In this document: piece by piece, positions 33,510 through 42,990 of the stretch
How positions within the stretch are numbered: the first letter of the stretch is position 1
How the letters are laid out: every line of letters begins with the position of its first letter
From: Chloroflexota bacterium
GTDB taxonomy: Bacteria > Chloroflexota > Anaerolineae > Anaerolineales > Anaerolineaceae
DNA length: 64,000 nt
Reading direction: 5' to 3'
NCBI GenBank assembly: GCA_012517865.1
Contig: JAAYUC010000016.1
Coordinates: 28,196-92,195, forward strand
Notes under the pieces: generated by a model
Told to the model about the DNA's origin: nothing
Databases searched by the model: none
What the model saw: the letters and a program-made list of their open reading frames with translations, nothing else
Position numbers and translations under genes: made by a program

Positions 33510-35177
33510 TTAGAGAGGTGGTGGACTCAATCTTTTTGTAGGGTCTTGTGCCTGCGTTTGCTGGTGGTACACATTAAACCAGCGCGCCACGCGTTCTCGC
33601 TCCTCGTCGATGTCGCGTTCTCGGGACGCCGCGGCGGCAGCCTGCATCTGTCGGAAGATGTCTTCCTGGACTTTCGAAGGCTGGTAAACATTGTCGAAAG
33701 TCAGCACTTCTGTGGATACGCGGATATATACCGTGCCAAAATTGAGAAGCATTGGGATAATTCCCCGGCGTTCATATTCCACTGCCAGGATTTTGTCTAG
33801 CGGCGCGCTGCGCTTCGACTCACGGCCAAGTGGTTTGCGGTCAATATCAATGACCTGGTCGGGCGTAAGGCGGTAAATATCATTGCGCCAATCCACGTAG
33901 TTATAAATCAGCCACAAAAGAGCCGACACCCCCAAAAGAGCGCCCAGGAAAACTGAGATATTATACGGGAGAAGGGTGAAATTCCAGGTGAAAACAGCCG
34001 CGAGCAGGGTGATCGCACCGGCCAAAACCAGCAAAGGCAGCAGCGCTTTGCGCAGCAAGATAAACCAGTGTTTTCTGTAAGTGGTTACGCCGCCAATTTC
34101 ATTGCGCACCTTGAGAAAATCACCAAACATCCAGGCAAAAAAGCTTTTTTCCCGCAGCGGCAGATCAGATTCGATTGGCAGGCTGGTATCCTCTTTGGCC
34201 TGCACCTGGTGCGTATCCCCGGCTCCGCTGATTTTTTGGCGAAGGACAGCGCGCATTTTTTCTTCTTCAAAAGCAGCTTCTTCAGACTGCCGGCGCCGCC
34301 AAAACACCTCAACCAGGTGCTCAATTATCTCAGCATCCTCCACCCGACTAAAGCGCACATTCCCAATGATGGTTCTGACCACCACATCCGCGTAACCAAG
34401 AATCCGTCCCATCTGAGTGCTCTGAACGCCAACGGACACCACCATCCCCAGCGGGGCTTCCTGTCGGGATTCATAGAAACCTGAGACCTTTTCCACCCAG
34501 ACCATGCGCTGATTGGTGATAATGTAGTAATCATTGGCCCAGTTGTGATTGTTCCACGCCAACCAAAGCAAAGCGAAAATGAATCCGGCGATGATTACGG
34601 GCACTGCCAAATCCAGTCTGTTCGCCCAAAAAACCGCCGCAGCTGCTACTAACAGCCCGAAGCTGACCAGCGGTAAAAGCAAGCTGAGCAGCAGAAAAAT
34701 CGGGTGCTTGCGGGTTATAAAGTGCACCTGTTCATCTTTTTCAAGCCAGCTCATGCGCACGCGTTCAGCCAGCTCCCTGCTCCGCAAAAGCACAGCACGC
34801 GCCTTCCAAACCCGCGAATTGCCCAGAAACGCTTCGCGCAGCTGACTGGCTGGAAAGAACCAGCAGGCGCAGTCTGTCTGCGCCCGCGCGGTGCGCGCGC
34901 GAATATTCAGCCCGTCCAGGAATTCGTCCCCAATCAGCTCTCCGCTGATAATTGTGCAGGTATCTTCAGGATTCTCCGCGGGCGCAAGTTCAAGCTTTCC
35001 CGCGGCGATTAAAAACGCTCCATCCGCCTCCGCCCCGGCACGATACAGCAAATTGCCTGCTTCCAACGTGACAAATCGCGCGGCGGCAGATAGTCCGCGC
35101 GCGCTGTCTTCATCCAGTAAACTGAATAATGGATGTGCAGACATTAAATCTTTTAACGCGTTTGCGGGCATACTCAT
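33510..35177 (-). CDS. Membrane protein with cyclic-nucleotide-binding-like domain and two PH-like domains
   Basis: 555 residues. Residues about 10-120 look like a cNMP-binding beta-roll (LFSLLDEDSARGLSAAARFV, GNLLYRAGAEADGAFLIAAG, ISGELIGDEFLDG), although the phosphate-binding Arg signature is not clear. Two close hydrophobic segments (about 158-206) precede a first bacterial-PH-like domain (YYIITNQRMVWVEKVSGFYE). A second hydrophobic pair (about 375-420) precedes a second one (IYRLTPDQVIDIDRKPLGRE, then AVEYERRGIIPMLLNFGTVY). The arrangement of a regulatory sensor with twin membrane-hairpin/PH units suggests a sensor or scaffold at the membrane. The function is unknown. It lies between clpC and def. 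Confidence 0.75.
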   Translation of the reverse strand: MSMPANALKDLMSAHPLFSLLDEDSARGLSAAARFVTLEAGNLLYRAGAEADGAFLIAAGKLELAPAENPEDTCTIISGELIGDEFLDGLNIRARTARAQTDCACWFFPASQLREAFLGNSRVWKARAVLLRSRELAERVRMSWLEKDEQVHFITRKHPIFLLLSLLLPLVSFGLLVAAAAVFWANRLDLAVPVIIAGFIFALLWLAWNNHNWANDYYIITNQRMVWVEKVSGFYESRQEAPLGMVVSVGVQSTQMGRILGYADVVVRTIIGNVRFSRVEDAEIIEHLVEVFWRRRQSEEAAFEEEKMRAVLRQKISGAGDTHQVQAKEDTSLPIESDLPLREKSFFAWMFGDFLKVRNEIGGVTTYRKHWFILLRKALLPLLVLAGAITLLAAVFTWNFTLLPYNISVFLGALLGVSALLWLIYNYVDWRNDIYRLTPDQVIDIDRKPLGRESKRSAPLDKILAVEYERRGIIPMLLNFGTVYIRVSTEVLTFDNVYQPSKVQEDIFRQMQAAAAASRERDIDEERERVARWFNVYHQQTQAQDPTKRLSPPPL

Positions 35178-35237
35178 TTGTTCTGCTGCTCCACTGTGAA
35201 ACAGCTTTCAGACGCTTTTAACCAATGGTCTTGCAGC

Positions 35238-35259
35238 GCTGCCCGCTTTCGCGGGCAGC
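35238..35259 (-). terminator. Stem with GAAA loop after clpC
   Basis: A perfect 9-bp stem (GCTGCCCGC with GCGGGCAGC) closes a 4-base loop that reads GAAA on the minus strand, a stable GNRA tetraloop. It lies 19 bases past the clpC stop. No T-run follows, so it may protect the mRNA end rather than terminate. Confidence 0.5.
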
Positions 35260-35277
35260 ACCCATCAATTACCATCC

Positions 35278-37746
35278 TCACTCAGCGGCGGGGTCGCTTT
35301 CCGAATTCGCGTGCTCCCGCTTCGTAAAGCTAAGCGCGCCTTCAGGGTCTTTATCCACGAAGACTACATCGCCAGCCTGGTAACCGCTGGCCAGAAGCTG
35401 GGTTGCCAGAGGGCTCTCCAAATATTTCTGCATCGCCCTCTTGAGCGGCCTGGCCCCAAGCAGTGGGTCATAGCCCTGTTCCGCCAGCCAGGACCGCGCT
35501 TCACTGCTGACTTCCAACTTCACGCCGTACTCATCCAGACGCTCCTGAAGTTCAGCCAGCTGCAGGCTGACGATATCCATCACATTTTCGTGCGAAAGCG
35601 GCGAGAACACGATAATGTCGTCGATGCGATTCAGGAACTCCGGCCGGAAAGCGTTCTTCAGCGCCTTCTGGATTTTTTCCTGAGAAGATCTCACATCGGC
35701 ATCGTTGCTGTCATCCAAAAAGCCAAGCGCGCCGCCCTTCTTTACGAATTCAGTTCCAAGGTTGCTGGTCATAATCAGCACTGTGTTGCGGAAGTCCACT
35801 ATGTGCCCCTGACCGTCTGTCAACCTGCCGTCGTCCAGGATTTGCAGCAGGGCGTTCCAGACTTCGGGATGGGCTTTTTCAATCTCATCAAAAAGCACCA
35901 CGCGGTAAGGTCTGCGGCGAACGGCTTCGGTCAGCTGGCCGCCTTCCTCATAACCCACATAACCGGGAGGAGCACCAAAGAGACGGGAAACCGTATGCTG
36001 CTCGCGATACTCGCTCATGTCTATGCGCACCAACGCGTCTTCATCATCGAACAGGAATTCTGCCAGCGCCTTGGCAAGCTCAGTCTTCCCAACACCGGAG
36101 GGCCCAATGAAGATGAACGAACCGCTTGGGCGGCGCGGGTCTTTCATCCCGGAGCGCGCCCGCCGGATGGCATCAGAAATTGCTTTAATCGCCTCGTCCT
36201 GCCCGACGATGCGCTCGTGCAGGCGGTCTTCCATGTGCAGGAGCTTTTGGGCTTCGCTTTCCATCAGCTGTGTGAGAGGGATTCCCGTCCATTGATGGAT
36301 GACATCGGCGATGTCGTTGACGTCCACGACCTCATCCAGCTTTTGTTCGATCTCCCACTTCTCCCGCTGTGCGTTGAACTGCTGTTCAAGCTGCAGCCGT
36401 TCGGCTTTCATTTTCACAGCGCGCTCGTAATCCCGTTCCACGCTGGCCTGCTCTTCCTCGGCGGCCAGGCGCTCAATCTCTCTTTTTTGTTCGCGCAGCG
36501 ATTCGGGCATGGAATACAGCGCGACGCGCAGTTTCGCGGCGGCTTCGTCCATCAAGTCAATGGCTTTATCCGGGAGTTTGCGTTCAGTCATATATCGTGA
36601 TGAGAGTTTGACCGCGGCGCTGAGCGCTTCATCCGAGATCGTAACCTTGTGATGGGCTTCATAACGGTCGCGCAGGCTGCGCAGCATCTGGATAGTGTCT
36701 TCAATGCTCGGCTCTTCCACAAAAATTGGCGCGAAGCGTCTTTCAAGCGCGGCATCTTTTTCGATGTATTTGTGGTACTCGTCCAGGGTTGTCGCGCCGA
36801 TGCACTGCAAATCTCCCCGCGCCAAGGCCGGCTTGAGCATGTTGGAAGCATCCATCGCGCCCTGAGCTGCGCCGGCGCCCACCACAGTATGAAGTTCATC
36901 AATAAACAGGATTACTTCGCCCGCGGATTTTTGAATCTCCTCGATGGAGTCTTTCAGGCGCTCTTCGAATTCCCCGCGGAAGCGAGTGCCCGCGATCATG
37001 GCGCCCAAATCAAGCGCTACGACGCGTTTGTCTTCCAAAATTTCAGGAACATCATTATTCGCGATTTTTTGAGCCAGGCCTTCCACAATCGCGGTCTTGC
37101 CTACGCCGGCTTCGCCAATCAGAACGGGGTTGTTTTTTGTCCTGCGGCACAATATCTGGATCAGGCGGGAAATTTCCACTTCCCGGCCGTAAATCGGGTC
37201 AAGTTTTCCTTCGCGTGCGGCCTGGGTCAGGTTGCGCGAATACTTGTCCAAAGTCTTGTAACGCGGTTCAGTACGCGTTTCCGTGAATTTCTTTCCGCCG
37301 CGAATGTCTTGGATCGCGTCCATCACTTTGGCGCGGGTAACTCCGTATTCCTCCAGCTTGCGTGCCAGCAGGCTGTTGCGTTCCGCCAAAATCGCCAGGA
37401 AAAGATGCTCGGTGGAAATGTATTCGTCACCCAGTCGGCTGGCTTCGTTCTTGGCAATGTCCACCGCCATTTTGACCCTAGGCGTCATAAAAATCTGACC
37501 TGAATGCCCGCCAAAAATATTCGCTTTGGGCGTGACCCGCAACAGGTTATCCAAGAATTCCGCCAGTTCAGACGAGTCAACTTTCAACATGTCAAGAATC
37601 TGGGAAACCATTCCCTCGGGCTGCTCAATCAGAGCAAGCAGAAGATGCTCTGTGTCGATTTGGGTATGTCCATAGCGCTGGATTATTTCGGCGGCACGCG
37701 CCGCGACATCCTGCGCTCTTTCAGAAAACTTATCAAAACGCATCAT
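35278..37746 (-). CDS. clpC: ATP-dependent Clp protease ATPase subunit ClpC
   Basis: 822 residues. The N-terminal Clp-N repeats (about 1-150) begin [23 protein letters not shown]-1 has Walker [17 protein letters not shown] (about 211-226), and a middle UVR-like coiled region lies near 410-470. AAA-2 has [19 protein letters not shown] and the sensor region. The short middle domain marks ClpC rather than ClpB. It unfolds proteins and feeds them to ClpP. No clpP, mcsA, mcsB or ctsR is nearby, and I see no CIRCE or CtsR-type operator in the 96 bases upstream. The start could be either of two adjacent ATG codons. Confidence 0.95.
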   Translation of the reverse strand: MMRFDKFSERAQDVAARAAEIIQRYGHTQIDTEHLLLALIEQPEGMVSQILDMLKVDSSELAEFLDNLLRVTPKANIFGGHSGQIFMTPRVKMAVDIAKNEASRLGDEYISTEHLFLAILAERNSLLARKLEEYGVTRAKVMDAIQDIRGGKKFTETRTEPRYKTLDKYSRNLTQAAREGKLDPIYGREVEISRLIQILCRRTKNNPVLIGEAGVGKTAIVEGLAQKIANNDVPEILEDKRVVALDLGAMIAGTRFRGEFEERLKDSIEEIQKSAGEVILFIDELHTVVGAGAAQGAMDASNMLKPALARGDLQCIGATTLDEYHKYIEKDAALERRFAPIFVEEPSIEDTIQMLRSLRDRYEAHHKVTISDEALSAAVKLSSRYMTERKLPDKAIDLMDEAAAKLRVALYSMPESLREQKREIERLAAEEEQASVERDYERAVKMKAERLQLEQQFNAQREKWEIEQKLDEVVDVNDIADVIHQWTGIPLTQLMESEAQKLLHMEDRLHERIVGQDEAIKAISDAIRRARSGMKDPRRPSGSFIFIGPSGVGKTELAKALAEFLFDDEDALVRIDMSEYREQHTVSRLFGAPPGYVGYEEGGQLTEAVRRRPYRVVLFDEIEKAHPEVWNALLQILDDGRLTDGQGHIVDFRNTVLIMTSNLGTEFVKKGGALGFLDDSNDADVRSSQEKIQKALKNAFRPEFLNRIDDIIVFSPLSHENVMDIVSLQLAELQERLDEYGVKLEVSSEARSWLAEQGYDPLLGARPLKRAMQKYLESPLATQLLASGYQAGDVVFVDKDPEGALSFTKREHANSESDPAAE

Positions 37747-37842
37747 AATCGGGTTGCCTCAATGTATCATTGACTTTTAGTTTCTGTTGCAATACTTGTA
37801 CCAGCAGGATTGTACTGGATGGAAGTAAGAAATTAGTTAACT

Positions 37843-38862
37843 TTATAAAATGAGCATTGCGTCGCCGAAGGAATAAAAGCGGTAGGCTTCGCGTTTGGCA
37901 ATCTCGTAGGCGTTCAGCACATTTTCCCGCCCGGCGAAGGCGCTGACAAGCATGATAAGCGTCGATTTAGGCAGGTGGAAGTTGGTAATCAGCGCATCAA
38001 CCACGCGGAAGCGGTAGCCTGGCAGGATGAACAGCCCGGTCTGGCCGCAAAAAGCGGAAACCAGGCCCTCCGGATTGGCTGCCGCGGCGCTTTCCAGTGT
38101 GCGCACCGAAGTCGTTCCCACGGCGACCACCCGCCCGCCCCGCGCTCTTGCCGCGTTTATTTGTTCCGCGGTTTCCGCGCTGAGTTCGCACCATTCCTGG
38201 TGGATTTTGTGCGTGGTGGGGTCATCTTCTGTCACCGGCGCGAAGGTATCCAGCCCGACGTGCAGAGTAAGCTCCGCCATGCCAATGCCCTTCTGCTTCA
38301 ATTCAGCAATTAAGCCATCAGTAAAGTGCAGGCCTGCCGTGGGGGCGGCGGCAGAGCCGGGTACCTGGTTATAGACCGTTTGGTACCGTTCGGGGTCCAC
38401 GGTTTCATTGTGGATGTACGGCGGCAGAGGCACATGCCCGGCTGAGGCAAAGAACAGCTCGATGGGCTGGTCAAACGTTACCGCGCGCTTGGAGCCTTCC
38501 AGAACTGCTGTCACGCGCGCTTCCGGGCCATTTTCAATAATTATCGCCGCGCCCTCGCTCAGGCCTTTGCCGCCTACCAGGCATTCCCAGGTTTTCTTAT
38601 CCAATTGCCGCAGCAGCAGCACTTCCACCCGCCCGCCGCCCGGTAATTTGCGGCCAAACAGGCGCGCCGGGATGACCCGCGTGCGGTTGACGACCAGCAA
38701 ATCCCCTGCTTTCAGGTAGCTGCCGATATTGTAGAAATAATCATGAGAAATACTTCCGGAAAAGCGGTCCATTACCAATAATCGCGAATGGTCGCGCGGT
38801 TCAGCCGGCGTCTGGGCGATAAATTCAGGCGGCAGGATATAGTCGAAATCGTTTGTTCTCAT
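37843..38862 (-). CDS. queA: tRNA preQ1(34) SAM ribosyltransferase-isomerase QueA
   Basis: 339 residues from the ATG at 38862, which gives the family opening MRTNDFDYILPPEFIAQTPA; a GTG at 38871 would add three residues. It also has SRLLVMDR, LLVVNRTRVIPARLFG, GSAAAPTAGLHFT, HVGLDTFAPV, HQEWCELS and TNFHLPKSTLIMLVSAFAG. QueA transfers the ribosyl part of SAM to 7-aminomethyl-7-deazaguanine in tRNA to form epoxyqueuosine. It starts 15 bases after the ruvB stop and is probably co-transcribed with it. Confidence 0.95.
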   Translation of the reverse strand: MRTNDFDYILPPEFIAQTPAEPRDHSRLLVMDRFSGSISHDYFYNIGSYLKAGDLLVVNRTRVIPARLFGRKLPGGGRVEVLLLRQLDKKTWECLVGGKGLSEGAAIIIENGPEARVTAVLEGSKRAVTFDQPIELFFASAGHVPLPPYIHNETVDPERYQTVYNQVPGSAAAPTAGLHFTDGLIAELKQKGIGMAELTLHVGLDTFAPVTEDDPTTHKIHQEWCELSAETAEQINAARARGGRVVAVGTTSVRTLESAAAANPEGLVSAFCGQTGLFILPGYRFRVVDALITNFHLPKSTLIMLVSAFAGRENVLNAYEIAKREAYRFYSFGDAMLIL

Positions 38863-38877
38863 CGCGGCCACAAGGGA

Positions 38878-39921
38878 TTAATTGCTGTGATTGAAAAGGG
38901 TTGGCTGCTCGCGGGAACCATTATAGGGTTTGCCCAGGTGCGCGTGTGCCAGAGGTGTTGCCACCCTGCCCTGTGCGGTGCGCTCCAAAAAGCCCAACTG
39001 CATCAGGTAGGGTTCCACCACGTCCATGATGGTATCAGCTTCTTCGCTTACGGATGCCGCTACAGTGTTCAATCCTACCGGGCCCCCGTTGTATTTTTCA
39101 ATGATACACAGCAGTACGCGGCGATCCAGGTCGTCCAGGCCCATGTCATCAATATTCATTAATTGCAGGCTTTCCACCGCCACCTGGGGGGTAATGCAGC
39201 CGTCAGCCCGGACCTCGGCAAAATCCCGCACGCGCCTGAGAATGCGCAGGGCTATTCTGGGGGTACCGCGCGAGCGCCGGGCGATTTCAAGAATGCCTTC
39301 CTGGTCAAAAGGTACATTCAACAAGCTCGCACCGCGGCGGAGGATTTTCGCAAGGGATTCCTCATCGTAATAGTCAAGGCGGTACACCGCGCCAAAACGG
39401 GCGCGCAGTGGCGCGGTCAGCAGTGCCAGGCGCGTTGTCGCGCCAACCACTGTAAAGCGCGGCAGTTTAAGACGCACCGACTTCGCGGCGGGACCTTTGC
39501 CGATGATGATATCCAGCGCGAAATCTTCCATAGCCGGGTAGAGAATTTCCTCCACGTTGCGCCCCAGACGGTGTACTTCGTCGATGAAAAGGACGTCGCC
39601 GGCATGAAGGTTCGTCAGAATCGCTGCCAGGTCGCCGGCGCGTTCCACGGCCGGTCCGGAGGTCACCTTGATGTGTACCCCCATTTCAGCGGCCAGAATA
39701 TGGGCAAGGGTGGTCTTTCCAAGCCCGGGCGGCCCATAAAACAAGACATGCTCAAGAGCTTCTCCGCGCTGTTTGGCAGCGGAAATTTGAATCTGCAGGT
39801 TTTGCTTCACCTGCTCCTGACCAATCAGGTCATCCAGGGTGGAAGGCCGCAGGGCGATATCCGCCGGGTCATCAGGTTGTTTGTGCCCGGCGAGAATGCT
39901 GTCATTTTCTCTCACGCTCAT
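38878..39921 (-). CDS. ruvB: Holliday junction branch-migration ATPase RuvB
   Basis: 347 residues from the ATG at 39921; an in-frame extension upstream exists but does not match the family. The AAA+ core has [17 protein letters not shown], Walker [18 protein letters not shown] (about 60-76), Walker [10 protein letters not shown], and [22 protein letters not shown]-terminal winged helix ([18 protein letters not shown]) binds DNA. RuvB drives Holliday junctions with RuvA and RuvC. A TATAAT box ends 7 bases before the ATG and there is no ribosome site, so the message is probably leaderless. Confidence 0.96.
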   Translation of the reverse strand: MSVRENDSILAGHKQPDDPADIALRPSTLDDLIGQEQVKQNLQIQISAAKQRGEALEHVLFYGPPGLGKTTLAHILAAEMGVHIKVTSGPAVERAGDLAAILTNLHAGDVLFIDEVHRLGRNVEEILYPAMEDFALDIIIGKGPAAKSVRLKLPRFTVVGATTRLALLTAPLRARFGAVYRLDYYDEESLAKILRRGASLLNVPFDQEGILEIARRSRGTPRIALRILRRVRDFAEVRADGCITPQVAVESLQLMNIDDMGLDDLDRRVLLCIIEKYNGGPVGLNTVAASVSEEADTIMDVVEPYLMQLGFLERTAQGRVATPLAHAHLGKPYNGSREQPTLFNHSN

Positions 39922-39928
39922 TGTCGGA

Positions 39929-39934
39929 ATTATA
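39929..39934 (-). promoter_or_regulatory. -10 box of a probably leaderless ruvB transcript
   Basis: TATAAT on the minus strand is followed by 7 bases and then the ruvB ATG, so the mRNA should begin at or within a base or two of the start codon. No good -35 box is seen. Confidence 0.5.
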
Positions 39935-40080
39935 CCCGTTTTCCCCTTTGCAGTCGGATGACTGCGCTCTGCCGGTATCAGAACGGGGTATCTTCTGGGG
40001 AATCGGTAACCCGGCGCTTCTCTGAGTATAATTACCATACTATTTCAAACGGAGGGAACTTTTGCCCTTCTGGAGGATGC

Positions 40081-41049
40081 ATGAAGCTTTCACTGGTCGT
40101 TCCGGTATATAACGAAGAGGAAAACCTCCCCGAATTACTCCCGCGCATTTATCAGGCGGTTGAGCCTTTGGGTATGGATTGGGACCTGACCCTGGTCGAT
40201 GACGGCAGCAAAGATAACAGCGCCGCGGTACTGCGGCAAATGGCTGCTGATGACCAGGCGCACGTCCGCGCGGTAATACTTAACCGCAATTACGGCCAGA
40301 CCGCGGCGATTACAGCCGGCATAGACCATTCGGACGGAGATATCGTGATTCTCCTCGATGCCGACCTCCAAAACGACCCGGCGGATATTCCCCTGCTTTT
40401 GGAAGAACTGAACAAGGGTTACGATGTGGTCAGCGGCTGGCGCAAAGACCGGCAGGATAACAAGCTCACCCGCACAATTCCTTCCAAGATTGCCAACAGC
40501 CTGATTTCAAACGTAACCGGCGTGCACCTGCATGACTACGGCTGCACTCTCAAGGCTTACCGGCGGGAGATTTTTAACAAGATAAATCTATACGGGGAGA
40601 TGCACCGCTTCATTCCCGTGTACGCCGCTGAAGCCGGCGGCAAAATCAGCGAGGTGGTGGTCCATCACCACCCGCGCATCCACGGCAAGGCGAACTACGG
40701 CCTTGAGCGCATCTTCAAGGTCGTTCTGGACCTGATCACGATCAAGTTTTTGCTGAGTTACGCCAAAAAGCCGATTTACTTGTTTGGTGGGGTGGGGCTC
40801 AGTTTGATGGCCGGCAGTTTTGTAGTGCTGCTCTCGCTGGCCGTCCGCCGCGTGGCAGTCGGCACTCCGGTTCTTGGTTCTCCCTGGTTCCAAATCTCGG
40901 TGATGTCGTTCATCCTGGGATTTATGTCCATTTTGTTGGGTTTGATTGCCGAACTGCTGATGCGCACCTATTACGAATCCCAGAATAAGCGCACCTATGA
41001 TGTGCGCGAAATCATCGCCCCCGACTCAGCCAAGACCGCCAGGAGCTAA
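40081..41049 (+). CDS. Family 2 glycosyltransferase (polyprenyl-phosphate sugar synthase type)
   Basis: 322 residues from the ATG that follows GGAGG. The GT-A domain (about 1-225) has LSLVVPVYNEEENLPELL, LVDDGSKDNS, the DXD region VILLDADLQNDPADIP and DYGCTLKAYRREIF. Two C-terminal membrane segments (about 235-258 and 275-300) follow. This is the build of DPMS/GtrB/ArnC-like enzymes that move a sugar from a nucleotide donor to a polyprenyl phosphate at the inner face of the membrane. The sugar is unknown. It is divergent from ruvB; a TATAAT box lies at 40027-40032. Its stop abuts the stop of the opposing gene. Confidence 0.9.
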   Translation: MKLSLVVPVYNEEENLPELLPRIYQAVEPLGMDWDLTLVDDGSKDNSAAVLRQMAADDQAHVRAVILNRNYGQTAAITAGIDHSDGDIVILLDADLQNDPADIPLLLEELNKGYDVVSGWRKDRQDNKLTRTIPSKIANSLISNVTGVHLHDYGCTLKAYRREIFNKINLYGEMHRFIPVYAAEAGGKISEVVVHHHPRIHGKANYGLERIFKVVLDLITIKFLLSYAKKPIYLFGGVGLSLMAGSFVVLLSLAVRRVAVGTPVLGSPWFQISVMSFILGFMSILLGLIAELLMRTYYESQNKRTYDVREIIAPDSAKTARS

Positions 41050-42990
41050 TTACGGCTGGAGCCGCAGCAATTCATCTTTCAGTGGTTGCTGACCAACTGG
41101 TATCAGCAGGTGCGCGCTTCCGTGATTCCAACTCAGGACCGGTTCATATTCCCGCAGCATCGGCTCCAAAACCTTTGTGACCCAGGCGTCGTTTTCAACG
41201 CCAAAGGATTTGCTGTCCCCTTGCATGCGCGTGGAAATCGTGTCGGTGATAATGGCTTTGAAGCGGTGATTTTCCAAATCGGCGTAAAAGGATTCCAGGT
41301 AAGGCTGGTTGTTGCCCATCGCCATTTCCATCAAGAAAACCTTCTCGTACTCAGGTACGACCTGCACGCCCTGCAGCGCTTTGAAGCTGAGCAGCTGGCG
41401 CTCCGAGATAAACAGCACATCGCCAGCCTGACCATCAACTAAATCGAGAGCTGCCTGCATGCGGGCAAGTTCCGCGCGCTGGGCAGCCGCCGGCTGAAAA
41501 TTCAGGGACGCGGCATGGGAAAGCGCGAAGTAAAGCGGCACCACAGCCGCCAAAACCAGCCAGATTCCAGCGGCGGAAGGCGCGGGCTTCGGCAGGTCTT
41601 GTTTGTTTTCTGGTGCGTACGCGCCGGCAAGCAGGCTCCCGATAATAAGTACCCAGAAGACCAAAAAGCCGTCCATATTATGCAGGTCTCCCCCGCCGCC
41701 GATTTTCAAGCTTACCAGAACCCCGCCCAGGAAGAAAACACTAAGAATGCCCAGCAGTCCGAGCCAACGCAGCCAATGCAGGGAAAAGGCTTCTTTTCGA
41801 CGAGCATGCCTCAGCAGCATTCCCAACCCCGGCACACAAACCAACAGAACGGCCGGCAGGATTCCAAGCTTAAAGGTGGCATTCGGGAACAAACGGGACC
41901 AGAGCAAGGCAGAACTGAACGCTGAATTGAAGAGCGCGGGGTTTTCCCCCGATATGCGGATATAGGCCTGCTGCGCCAGCCAGGCGGAGCCAAAACCAAG
42001 CGCTGCCCAGATAAGCACAGGCAAAAGGTACTTGTGCCATTTCTGACCATGAAAGGGATGGTCTAAAAGGTAAAGCGCGCTCGCCAACAAGCCTGGCAGA
42101 GGCATCCAGTTGACGCGGCTGATGCCCGCCCAGAGCGATGCCAGAAGGACGAATAGGAGTGTCCGCCAGGGGGCGTCTTTCTTGTAACCGATGAGCACCA
42201 GAATCACGCAGACCATCAGGTGATAGTAGACCGCGCCCTGAAAGAAAAAGAGGGCTATCCAGATAGTCAGCAGCCAGATAGGAATATTTACCCCTTTTGC
42301 CAGGCGTCTGGCAGCCAGCCATCCCCCCCAGGCGCTCATCCCCAACCAGAGCAAAACCTGCCAGAGGCGGTGAGCGAGGATGGACTTTATCCCCAGCAAA
42401 AACGGCAGGGCTTGCATGAGATAACGAGAAGGATGCAGGACTGGCAGCGGCAGTTTTTGCCCGTAAATTCGTTCCGAAAGAAAGAGCGACGCGTTGTAAT
42501 AACGGCTGCCTTCCGACCATCCTAACGCGAAAGGACCCGGCTGGAGTTCTGGCAGGAAGGCTGCTGCCCGATACAGGACCCCAAATACCAGCAGCGCCGT
42601 GATGAAGTTCCTTTCGGGCTGGTTGGGCGACTTCGCGACAAAAAACAGCAGCGCGGACGCGCCAGCAGCCAGAACTGCCAACAGAAGCCGGCCGACCGCT
42701 GAATCAATTAACTGAAAACTGTTCGTGAGCAGAACAGCCAGCAGCCCAAACTGCAGCAGCGCGCTGATTAGATAAGCCGTCCAGCCGGGTATCACTAACT
42801 GAATGCGCTCATGGTTTTGAACATATCGTTTTACTAACAAGGTGCCTATTATCAGCAAGGGAATCAGGACGGCCACTCCCCAGTAGGAACGTCCCCGTTC
42901 AGCCTTGTTTTCCAGCAAAAAGACTGCCGCCAGGCTCAGGCAGACCATCAGAAATTGATTCAGAAAAGCGCTGAATTTCCGCGTGTCCAT
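41050..42990 (-). CDS. Large polytopic membrane protein, possibly a membrane glycosyltransferase
   Basis: 646 residues with roughly twelve hydrophobic segments over the first 500 residues and a soluble C-terminal part (about 510-646). No family signature is certain. The general build, and the neighbours (a GT2 lipid-sugar synthase and a flippase-like protein), resemble polyprenyl-phosphate-sugar-dependent GT-C transferases, which act on the outer face of the membrane. No clear early Asp/Glu loop motif can be pointed out, so the function is only suggested. Its ATG follows directly after the TAG of the upstream gene, so the two are coupled. Confidence 0.6.
   Translation of the reverse strand: MDTRKFSAFLNQFLMVCLSLAAVFLLENKAERGRSYWGVAVLIPLLIIGTLLVKRYVQNHERIQLVIPGWTAYLISALLQFGLLAVLLTNSFQLIDSAVGRLLLAVLAAGASALLFFVAKSPNQPERNFITALLVFGVLYRAAAFLPELQPGPFALGWSEGSRYYNASLFLSERIYGQKLPLPVLHPSRYLMQALPFLLGIKSILAHRLWQVLLWLGMSAWGGWLAARRLAKGVNIPIWLLTIWIALFFFQGAVYYHLMVCVILVLIGYKKDAPWRTLLFVLLASLWAGISRVNWMPLPGLLASALYLLDHPFHGQKWHKYLLPVLIWAALGFGSAWLAQQAYIRISGENPALFNSAFSSALLWSRLFPNATFKLGILPAVLLVCVPGLGMLLRHARRKEAFSLHWLRWLGLLGILSVFFLGGVLVSLKIGGGGDLHNMDGFLVFWVLIIGSLLAGAYAPENKQDLPKPAPSAAGIWLVLAAVVPLYFALSHAASLNFQPAAAQRAELARMQAALDLVDGQAGDVLFISERQLLSFKALQGVQVVPEYEKVFLMEMAMGNNQPYLESFYADLENHRFKAIITDTISTRMQGDSKSFGVENDAWVTKVLEPMLREYEPVLSWNHGSAHLLIPVGQQPLKDELLRLQP

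Noticed and set aside
37747..37842. Heat-shock operator (CIRCE or CtsR type) upstream of clpC
   Set aside because: No inverted repeat or direct heptad of the known types is visible in this gap.
39922..40038. An N-terminal extension of RuvB
   Set aside because: The extra residues have no counterpart in RuvB and run through the -10 box and the intergenic region.
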